Positions 1 to 5,027 of a stretch of DNA of 5,027 nt are shown piece after piece. The position numbers were made by a program, and so were the translations under genes. The DNA is from Oscillospiraceae bacterium (GTDB lineage Bacteria > Bacillota > Clostridia > Oscillospirales > Ruminococcaceae), in assembly GCA_016295545.1 (NCBI GenBank), contig JAEDLA010000131.1:1-5027 (forward strand). The letters are read 5' to 3'. Below the pieces are notes generated by a model. The model made no database searches. It saw only the letters and a list, made by a program, of their open reading frames with translations, and was not told the origin of the DNA. Every line of letters begins with the position of its first letter. Position 1 is the first letter of the stretch.

Positions 1-492
<492 letters not shown>

Positions 493-507
493 TCAGCAAT
501 TTCTCCC

Positions 508-536
508 TTGACTGAATGGGAAAATTGTGCTATTAT
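508..536 (+). promoter_or_regulatory. Proximal promoter P2 of the DEAD-box helicase gene
   Basis: TTGACT (508-513), a 17-base spacer and TATTAT (531-536) with an upstream TGC (528-530) form a sigma-A promoter with an extended -10 element. Transcription would start near 543 and give a leader of about 45 nt. An inverted repeat with 10-bp arms (497-507 and 518-527) puts the -35 box in its loop. Its presence within the upstream in-frame extension of the helicase frame argues that this extension is not translated. Confidence 0.75.
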
Positions 537-574
537 ATTATATGTTGTTATCAGCTTTGTCATATTCACTTATC

Positions 575-581
575 AGAAAGG
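575..581 (+). promoter_or_regulatory. Ribosome binding site that fixes the helicase start
   Basis: AGAAAGG lies 7 bases before the ATG at 589, a normal Shine-Dalgarno spacing. The alternative in-frame ATG at 400 has no such site and lies upstream of both promoters, so 589 is the start. Confidence 0.8.
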
Positions 582-588
582 AATTATA

Positions 589-2319
589 ATGCAATTCAAT
601 AAATTAAATCTCTCACAGGAGCTTATTAACGCTGTAGAATGTCTCGGATTTGCAGAAATGACTGAAATTCAGGAGAAAAGCATTCCTCTGCTTCTTGAAG
701 GTCACGATGTTATCGGACGCTCAAACACAGGAACAGGCAAGACTGCCGCTTTCGGAATTCCTGCGGTGGAGCAGATTTCTCCGGCAGATTCACATAATGT
801 TTCAGTCCTTATTCTCTGTCCTACACGAGAGCTTGCAATGCAGGCTTGCGAGGAGATAAATAAATTTGCTAAGTTTAAGAAATATGTAAAAACCTCCGCA
901 GTTTACGGCGGAGCAAGCATGGAAAAACAAATCTATGCACTAAAAAAAGGTGCAAACATCGTTGTTGGTACTCCCGGCAGAGTTATGGACCATATCCGCA
1001 GAAGAACTCTGAAGCTAAATAATCTGAAAACTGTTATCCTTGATGAAGCGGATGAAATGCTTAATATGGGTTTCCGTGAGGATATTGAAACTATTCTCGC
1101 AAGCGTTCCTGAGGACAGGCAGACTGTTCTTTTCTCCGCAACAATGCCGCCTGAGATACTTGCTATAACTGAAAAATATCAGAATAATCCTGTGCAGATA
1201 CATATAAAATCAGCTCAGAAAACAGTCAGTCTTGTGGAGCAGTATTATTTCGAAGTTGCTATGGGAAGAAAAACTGACGCTTTAAAGTTGCTGCTTCTGG
1301 CTTATTCTCCGGCTTCTTCAATGGTGTTCTGCAATACTAAAAAAATGGTGGACGAGCTTACTGAACAGCTTATCCAGGCAGGCTTCAGGGCGGCAGGACT
1401 TCACGGAGATATGAAGCAGTCTCAGCGTACTCAGGTTATGAACGGATTTAAAAAGGGTGCGTCATCTGTACTTGTAGCTACTGATGTTGCTGCACGAGGA
1501 ATTGACGTCAGCGGAATCGATGCAGTTTTTAATTACGATATACCGCAGGACAACGAATACTATATTCACCGTATCGGAAGAACCGGACGTGCCGGAAAAG
1601 CCGGTAATGCGTACACTCTTGTAAGCGGAAGAAAGCAGCTTTCAGAGCTTCGCAGCATAGAGCGATATACCAATGCTGAAATCAAGGAACTTCCCCTGCC
1701 TGAGAAATCAGATATAATTGAGCGTAAAAAGAACGATATTATCGCTGAAATCAGGGACACTGAAATTACTCCTGATTCAAAAGCTTATGAGATTGTCAGC
1801 AGTCTCATTCAGGATGGAATATCTGCTGAGGAGATTGCTGTACGCCTTATTGGCAAAAAAATAGATGAAGAAATATCCGCTCTGCCTGAATTTGATATTC
1901 CAAAACCGCTGAAAAAGGGCAGAAAAGGCAGCGGTGCAAAAACAGTCAAGGTTGATATCAATATCGGACGCAATCAGAGAATAGCTCCTAATTTTATACT
2001 TGGCGCACTTGTTGACGCAACCGGCATGACAGGCCGTGACTTCGGGAAAATCGATATTTTTGACAGACACACAACTGTTGAGGTTCCTGAATCAGAATCC
2101 GACTACATTATTGATGCAATGAATTCTTCAAGAATCAATGGTTATCCCGTTGAAGTAAGGCTTTATAAAGGCAGCAGCAATGAAAAGTCACGTCCTGTTG
2201 AAAAAAGCAGCAAGCGCTATAATGAACGCCGAAAACAGTTCGGAGGCGGAAGAAAAAGAAATTCATATATTGCTGATACTGCACCTGAACGCAAAAAAAG
2301 AATGAAAAAAAGGCACTGA
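589..2319 (+). CDS. DEAD-box ATP-dependent RNA helicase with C-terminal DbpA-type RNA-binding domain (DeaD/CsdA-like)
   Basis: A 576-residue cytoplasmic RNA helicase that unwinds short RNA duplexes with ATP; relatives act in ribosome assembly, mRNA decay and cold adaptation. All core motifs are present in order: Q motif around residues 3-28 (F3, Q28), motif I SNTGTGKT 45-52, Ia PTREL 78-82, GG 107-108, Ib TPGR 128-131, II DEAD 152-155, III SAT 183-185, V VATDVAARGID 296-306, VI HRIGRTGRAG 327-336. Residues about 451-527 match the DbpA RNA-binding fold (INIGRNQRI, GRDFGKIDIFDR, VEVP, INGYPVEVRL). A lysine/arginine-rich tail fills 528-576. Motif I begins SN where AQ is common; this is a tolerated variation. 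The frame is open back to an ATG at 400, but the added 63 residues look like translated promoter DNA and lack helicase homology. Family assignment is firm. DeaD/CsdA, CshA or DbpA orthology is not, because the DbpA domain occurs in several of them. Confidence 0.96.
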   Translation: MQFNKLNLSQELINAVECLGFAEMTEIQEKSIPLLLEGHDVIGRSNTGTGKTAAFGIPAVEQISPADSHNVSVLILCPTRELAMQACEEINKFAKFKKYVKTSAVYGGASMEKQIYALKKGANIVVGTPGRVMDHIRRRTLKLNNLKTVILDEADEMLNMGFREDIETILASVPEDRQTVLFSATMPPEILAITEKYQNNPVQIHIKSAQKTVSLVEQYYFEVAMGRKTDALKLLLLAYSPASSMVFCNTKKMVDELTEQLIQAGFRAAGLHGDMKQSQRTQVMNGFKKGASSVLVATDVAARGIDVSGIDAVFNYDIPQDNEYYIHRIGRTGRAGKAGNAYTLVSGRKQLSELRSIERYTNAEIKELPLPEKSDIIERKKNDIIAEIRDTEITPDSKAYEIVSSLIQDGISAEEIAVRLIGKKIDEEISALPEFDIPKPLKKGRKGSGAKTVKVDINIGRNQRIAPNFILGALVDATGMTGRDFGKIDIFDRHTTVEVPESESDYIIDAMNSSRINGYPVEVRLYKGSSNEKSRPVEKSSKRYNERRKQFGGGRKRNSYIADTAPERKKRMKKRH

Positions 2320-2320
2320 A

Positions 2321-2327
2321 AGAGGTG
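2321..2327 (+). promoter_or_regulatory. Ribosome binding site of the 39-residue membrane peptide gene
   Basis: AGAGGTG starts two bases after the helicase stop codon and lies 7 bases upstream of the ATG at 2335. It is good evidence that the short frame is translated. Confidence 0.7.
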
Positions 2328-2334
2328 AATTTCT

Positions 2335-2454
2335 ATGAGTGATAAAAAATCAAAAAACAGCAACAAATATCAGAAAAAGCTTTCAATGAGAATACTTGTA
2401 CTGGTTATTGTGGCTGTATTGTTTCTGGGAATAATTATTCTTCCTTTCCTGTAA
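2335..2454 (+). CDS. Small single-pass membrane protein, 39 residues, function unknown
   Basis: ATG at 2335 to TAA at 2452-2454 encodes 39 residues. The first 19 are strongly basic and polar (MSDKKSKNSNKYQKKLSMR, eight K/R), and residues 20-39 are almost entirely hydrophobic (ILVLVIVAVLFLGIIILPFL). This gives a single membrane helix at the extreme C-terminus with the basic part predicted in the cytoplasm by the positive-inside rule. It could equally be an uncleaved signal-anchor; no cleavage site is seen. A proper Shine-Dalgarno site (2321-2327) and a gap of only 15 bases after the helicase stop point to co-transcription with the helicase. I do not recognise a named family with certainty. Short basic-plus-one-helix proteins are frequent in Firmicutes, and many are membrane micropeptides of unknown role. 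The gene is real in my judgement because of the RBS, spacing and sharply two-part composition. Confidence 0.75.
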   Translation: MSDKKSKNSNKYQKKLSMRILVLVIVAVLFLGIIILPFL

Positions 2455-2479
2455 TAAATATAAATCCAAGTGTGATAAA

Positions 2480-2546
2480 GCTCCCCCGATTAACTCTTGA
2501 ACAAATTTTTGCAGAAAAATGTCAAAAAAGAGTAAATCAGGGGAGC
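2480..2546. repeat. Long imperfect inverted repeat (67 nt hairpin) between the micropeptide and exporter genes
   Basis: Arms of 19 bases (2480-2498 and 2528-2546) pair with only two mismatches: GCTCCCC, GATT and ACTCTT blocks on the left match AAGAGT, AATC and GGGGAGC on the right. The interior can continue the stem through TTTTT (2506-2510) against AAAAA (2515-2519) with a GCAG loop. The right arm is followed by AAAATATTATTATT and not by a run of T, so it is not a classical intrinsic terminator in the plus direction. Read on the minus strand it is followed by TTTAT, also weak. It could be a partial terminator or attenuator, an mRNA-stabilising 3' stem, or a copy of a small dispersed repeat. 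Confidence 0.75.
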
Positions 2547-2576
2547 AAAATATTATTATTCAAATGACACTATGGC

Positions 2577-2582
2577 AGGAGG
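2577..2582 (+). promoter_or_regulatory. Ribosome binding site that favours the TTG start of the exporter gene
   Basis: A perfect AGGAGG lies 7 bases upstream of an in-frame TTG at 2590-2592. The in-frame ATG at 2572 overlaps this region and has no purine-rich site upstream (the preceding bases are TTATTCAAATGACACT). This spacing supports initiation at the TTG. Confidence 0.75.
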
Positions 2583-2589
2583 TAATCCT

Positions 2590-3588
2590 TTGCAAAAATT
2601 CACAATCAGCGGCAAAACTGTTTTTAATGCCGGCAAAATATCTTTGGGCTGCGTCCTTTCAATGATAGCAGCGACAGTGCTTGGTCTGAAATACAGTGCA
2701 ACAGCCGGTCTTATAACTATACTGAGCATTCAGCAGACAAAAAAAGAAACAGTCATAACTGCACTTAAACGACTTTCAGCTTTTTTCTGCGCTGTTGTTA
2801 TTTCTGTTCTCTGCTTCAGCCTAATGGGTTATACTACATTGGCTTTCGGAGTTTATCTGTTTATTTTTGTAATGCTTTGTATGATACTTGACTGGCAAAT
2901 GGCAACCGTTCCTATTTCAGTGCTTATCACTCACCTGCTTGCAGAAAAAAGCTGTGATATTTCCATTCTTCTTAATGAATTTCTCGTTTTTGTAATAGGC
3001 GCAAGCGTGGGAACTCTTATCAATATGCACCTACATAACGACAAGCAGAAAATGAACAGCAGCAGAGAAAAACTCGATAACGAAATAAAAGCCATTCTCG
3101 AAAGAATGTCACAGCGAATTCTTACTGATGATAAGTCTGATTATAATTCCGATTGTTTCAAGAAAATTGATAAGCTGCTGTTCGAGGCACGGCAAGTTGC
3201 TTATGAAAACCAGAATAATAAGCTTATCGGGGCTGAAAGCTATGATATGGACTATCTGAAAATGCGGGAAAATCAGTGCAGCGTTTTAATGGAAATGTAT
3301 AAAAGTATTCTGAAAATCAGCATGACTCCCGAACAGTCTAAAGTTATCTCAGAGTTTCTGAAAAAGACTTCCTCTGAATTTCACGAAAAAAATGATGTAA
3401 AAAATCTTATCAGCGAGCTTGAGGATATTTTTACTGATATGAGATTTCAGAAAATGCCTGAAAGTCGTACAGAATTTGAAAATCGTGCTGTGCTTTATTC
3501 CCTTATGCTCCAGATAAAGGATTTCCTCTCAATTAAGTATGAGTTTATGGAAAAAAGGGAAGTTCAAAGAAGTAAGACGGTTACATAA
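2590..3588 (+). CDS. Aromatic acid exporter-family membrane protein (YqjA/DUF939, ArAE_1 type)
   Basis: A 332-residue predicted inner-membrane protein from the TTG start (338 residues if ATG 2572 is used). The first about 145 residues are hydrophobic, with likely membrane segments near 17-32, 38-47, 63-79, 82-100, 105-118 and 126-145. The remaining about 185 residues are charged and helical, and predicted cytoplasmic. The layout, the early LGLKYSATAGLITILSIQ stretch and the SVGTLINMHLHNDK end of the membrane part match the ArAE_1/DUF939 family with its C-terminal domain. Family members are named by distant similarity to aromatic acid efflux proteins such as AaeB; real substrates are mostly untested. 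The polypeptide appears full length. It lies 135 bases after the micropeptide stop, beyond a long hairpin. I found no convincing promoter of its own in that gap, so read-through from the helicase operon is possible. It converges on the acetyltransferase gene. Confidence 0.85.
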   Translation: MQKFTISGKTVFNAGKISLGCVLSMIAATVLGLKYSATAGLITILSIQQTKKETVITALKRLSAFFCAVVISVLCFSLMGYTTLAFGVYLFIFVMLCMILDWQMATVPISVLITHLLAEKSCDISILLNEFLVFVIGASVGTLINMHLHNDKQKMNSSREKLDNEIKAILERMSQRILTDDKSDYNSDCFKKIDKLLFEARQVAYENQNNKLIGAESYDMDYLKMRENQCSVLMEMYKSILKISMTPEQSKVISEFLKKTSSEFHEKNDVKNLISELEDIFTDMRFQKMPESRTEFENRAVLYSLMLQIKDFLSIKYEFMEKREVQRSKTVT

Positions 3589-3618
3589 GGACTGCCACTT
3601 TGCTTAGCTCCTCCGTTT

Positions 3619-4131
3619 TCAAATCGTATTTCTTGTATATGAGTAAATCGCCATATCCAGTACCTTACCGTTTTTGAAAGCATTGTTTTTCAATATACCC
3701 TCAAGCTGAAAGCCTGCTTTTTCAAGCACACGACGTGATCCGACATTACGGTCGAAAGGCTCTGCAAAAATACGAAGTATATCCGTTTCGGCAAACAGCT
3801 TTTCGCAAATCTGTTTTACTGCAATTGTCATAATTCCCCTGCCCCAGTACTCCTCAGCAAGATAATACCCAAGCTCTGCTGTACGGAAGTGTATATTTCC
3901 TTGTCTGAATGCACCGATACTTCCCACAGCCCTGCCGTCAACATCAATTGCATAGGCAAATGTATCATTCGGATTCGAGTTAAGAATAAAGTCTATATAT
4001 TCTTCGGCGTCCTTTTCTGTATATGGATATGGCAATCCGTCACGCAAATTGTTCAGAATGTTTTTGTTTGAAAGTGCTGCTGCCAGTAGTGCAGCGTCAG
4101 TTTTCTTCCAGTTTCGTATCGTTATATTCAT
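3619..4131 (-). CDS. GNAT family N-acetyltransferase (RimJ/RimL-like)
   Basis: A 170-residue cytosolic enzyme predicted to move an acetyl group from acetyl-CoA to an amine. The order of elements fits the Acetyltransf_3/RimJ-RimL group: N-terminal MNITIRNWKKTDAALLAAAL, the LPYPYTEKDAEEYI helix typical of this group, a beta-4 strand RTAELGYYLAEEYWGRGIM with the acetyl-CoA pyrophosphate loop WGRGIM at about 96-101, and motif B NVGSRRVLEKAGFQLEG at about 129-145. Substrate cannot be told from the sequence; relatives acetylate ribosomal protein N-termini, amino sugars, polyamines or antibiotics. Start choice: ATG at 4129-4131 gives the usual N-terminus. An in-frame GTG at 4138-4140 would add three residues. 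The purine-rich AAAGGA (4144-4149) sits 12 bases before the ATG or only 3 before the GTG, so neither is ideal. A perfect-consensus promoter lies upstream at 4250-4278, so this is its own transcription unit. Confidence 0.93.
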   Translation of the reverse strand: MNITIRNWKKTDAALLAAALSNKNILNNLRDGLPYPYTEKDAEEYIDFILNSNPNDTFAYAIDVDGRAVGSIGAFRQGNIHFRTAELGYYLAEEYWGRGIMTIAVKQICEKLFAETDILRIFAEPFDRNVGSRRVLEKAGFQLEGILKNNAFKNGKVLDMAIYSYTRNTI

Positions 4132-4197
4132 GATTTGCACCCGTCCTTTCAGGATTATACATTTTTATAAAATTCAGGTCACCTCTAAAAATCATCA

Positions 4198-4235
4198 GCT
4201 AAAGCTTTAGCATCTAATATGCCTGCATTAGCTAA
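4198..4235 (-). promoter_or_regulatory. Cluster of TTAGC/GCTAA dyads in the acetyltransferase leader
   Basis: A perfect 14-bp palindrome GCTAAAGCTTTAGC (4198-4211) and an 8-bp palindrome TTAGCTAA (4228-4235) lie just downstream of the predicted start of transcription. Together they repeat the pentamer TTAGC four times in alternating orientation. They could be a repressor-binding cluster, or an RNA hairpin in the leader with paired TTAGC/GCTAA, TAAT/ATTA and GC/GC blocks and small bulges. The function is inference; the repeats themselves are plain in the sequence. Confidence 0.45.
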
Positions 4236-4249
4236 CGTTGGTTTCTATT

Positions 4250-4278
4250 ATTATATCCTACTGCTATGATGTTGTCAA
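4250..4278 (-). promoter_or_regulatory. Perfect-consensus sigma-A promoter for the acetyltransferase gene
   Basis: Read on the minus strand: TTGACA (4273-4278), a spacer of exactly 17 bases, then TATAAT (4250-4255). Both hexamers are exact consensus. Transcription would start near 4243, leaving a leader of about 110 nt before the ATG at 4131. It lies downstream of the terminator that ends the preceding minus-strand gene. Confidence 0.87.
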
Positions 4279-4340
4279 GACAGAGATTGGAATTTCCGAA
4301 AAAATCCTTTGCTCTCATAAGATGATACGCAAATAAAGAA

Positions 4341-4367
4341 GCCGGGCGATATACGTCCGGCTTTTTT
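4341..4367. terminator. Intrinsic terminator, probably bidirectional
   Basis: GCCGGGCG (4341-4348), a 5-base ATATA loop and CGTCCGGC (4354-4361) form an 8-bp GC-rich stem with one G-U pair. On the plus strand it is followed by TTTTTT (4362-4367), a textbook shape, though no nearby plus-strand gene ends here. On the minus strand it lies 38 bases past the stop of the HEAT-like gene and is followed by TTCTTTATTT, so it can plausibly end that gene too and separate it from the acetyltransferase promoter. Confidence 0.82.
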
Positions 4368-4398
4368 GATATAAAGGATTAGGTATTATAGTACCACA

Positions 4399-5027
4399 TT
4401 ATGCTATGTCATTGTGAGTTATTAAAAATCCAGAAACTGATTTACGGATATCTTCATTGCAGTCCACAAGGCAATCTGAAATCATTTCTTCAGTCAAAGC
4501 ATTTCTTTTAATCAGTTCTTCAACTGCATTTAATCGGCAGCACGAGCACAAAGACCTTTCAAAAATAAATATTATAGCTTCAACTGGCATTATTTCAGCA
4601 TTATCCAATATCGCAGAAACTACACCATGCCAGCTGCTGCTGTTTTCAATGTCAACTGTAATATTATTGAGAAATCCAGTCAGAAATTCCCTGTCGCTGT
4701 CAGAGTAGTTATTGACAAGCATTTCAAGGGCAACGGCAGAATAGCCGTTTTTTAGCTGATTTATTGCTAAATCATGGGATTCGGGACACTTTACATAAAG
4801 CAAAGTCTCCATTGCCGTTTCACGAAGCTTTTTATTCTTTGAACCGGTATACTTTATCAGAAGTTCTGAATCCAGCGGAAATACATTATATCGTGATGCA
4901 AATGGCTTAAGCAGTAATGCTTTTGTATTTTCATCAACTTCATTTTCAGCAGCTTGGGCAAGTTTTATTTTCTCTTGTTCATCAGTACATCTTATCTGAA
5001 TCATATCTGCCAGTGAAGCTTTTCCTG
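4399..5027 (-). CDS. HEAT-repeat-like alpha-solenoid protein, C-terminal part (start beyond right edge)
   Basis: The frame ends with TAA at 4399-4401 and stays open to the right edge, giving 208 visible residues. There is an ATG at 5002-5004, but it has no ribosome binding site at usable distance, and the codons before it (GKASLAD) read smoothly into the protein. I therefore take the gene as cut by the window and ATG 5004 as internal, though a start there cannot be excluded. The chain is a series of amphipathic helix pairs typical of HEAT/ARM solenoids, for example KNKKLRETAMETLLYVK, SHDLAINQLKNG and CRLNAVEELIKRNALTEEM followed by NEDIRKSVSGFL. Such proteins are protein-binding scaffolds; no catalytic motif is seen. 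A cysteine cluster CSCC, with two further cysteines in SDCLVDCNED, marks the last repeat. No signal peptide or membrane helix is visible. Partner and role are unknown. Confidence 0.8.
   Translation of the reverse strand, partial: GKASLADMIQIRCTDEQEKIKLAQAAENEVDENTKALLLKPFASRYNVFPLDSELLIKYTGSKNKKLRETAMETLLYVKCPESHDLAINQLKNGYSAVALEMLVNNYSDSDREFLTGFLNNITVDIENSSSWHGVVSAILDNAEIMPVEAIIFIFERSLCSCCRLNAVEELIKRNALTEEMISDCLVDCNEDIRKSVSGFLITHNDIA

Noticed and set aside
1015..2070. Three minus-strand open frames of 62-97 codons inside the helicase gene
   Set aside because: They lie antisense to well-conserved helicase motifs, lack ribosome binding sites and resemble no family; they are shadows of the plus-strand coding frame.
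2497..2525. TTGAAC in the hairpin loop as a -35 box for the exporter
   Set aside because: No acceptable -10 hexamer occurs at 16-18 bases (TGTCAA region), so no promoter was called.
2480..2560. Calling the 67-nt inverted repeat a standard intrinsic terminator
   Set aside because: The right arm is followed by AAAATATTATTATT in the plus direction and by TTTATCAC in the minus direction; neither is a proper T tract.
3889..4071. A 60-codon plus-strand frame inside the acetyltransferase gene
   Set aside because: Antisense to the conserved GNAT core, no ribosome binding site and no recognisable protein features.
4154..4182. Second possible minus-strand promoter close to the acetyltransferase start (GTGACC, 17-base spacer, TATAAT)
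   Set aside because: The -35 box is weak (4 of 6), and transcription would start near 4146, inside the only purine-rich ribosome binding site; the upstream perfect promoter explains the gene better.
4131..4243. A riboswitch or T-box in the acetyltransferase leader
   Set aside because: No T-box sequence, no recognisable riboswitch core and no terminator hairpin in the leader; only simple dyads can be supported.
4457..4708. An 83-codon plus-strand frame inside the HEAT-like gene
   Set aside because: Antisense shadow with no Shine-Dalgarno site; the minus frame shows coherent helical repeats.

Overview
The window looks like a chromosomal housekeeping stretch from a moderately AT-rich, low-GC Gram-positive bacterium, most likely a Clostridia/Ruminococcaceae relative. 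The reasons are strong AGGAGG-type Shine-Dalgarno sites, near-consensus sigma-A promoters with 17-bp spacers, a TTG start, and protein types (YkpA/YbiT-like ABC-F, DEAD-box helicase with a DbpA-type RNA-binding domain, YqjA/DUF939-type membrane protein) that are familiar in that group. The genus is inference. I see no tRNA, rRNA, CRISPR array, transposase, prophage gene or plasmid feature.

Layout. Bases 1-348 (minus) hold the N-terminal 116 codons of an ABC-F ATPase whose gene runs off the left edge. A 240-bp divergent intergenic region follows. It carries one minus promoter for the ABC-F gene and two plus promoters for the next gene. The DEAD-box RNA helicase gene (plus, 589-2319) starts at an internal ATG, not at the far upstream ATG at 400, because both of its promoters lie inside that upstream extension. 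Fifteen bases after its stop comes a 39-codon gene (2335-2454) for a one-pass membrane micropeptide with its own ribosome binding site. A long imperfect inverted repeat (2480-2546) then separates these from a predicted aromatic acid exporter-type membrane protein (2590-3588), which probably starts at TTG.

The right part is on the minus strand. Reading leftwards from the right edge: a HEAT-like alpha-solenoid protein, cut by the window edge (4399-5027); a hairpin terminator (4341-4367); a perfect-consensus promoter (4250-4278) with a leader of about 110 nt containing repeated TTAGC/GCTAA half-sites; and a RimJ/RimL-like GNAT acetyltransferase (3619-4131). The acetyltransferase and exporter genes converge with only 30 bp between their stop codons and no visible terminator there.

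Functionally, the left half concerns the translation machinery and RNA structure (ABC-F ribosome factor, RNA helicase), and the GNAT could act on a protein N-terminus or a small molecule. The exporter and HEAT protein have no obvious link to these. I find no convincing undescribed multi-gene system. The points most worth a second look are non-coding: dyads over the helicase promoters, the 67-nt inverted repeat, and the structured GNAT leader. The conserved-looking micropeptide is also worth checking.
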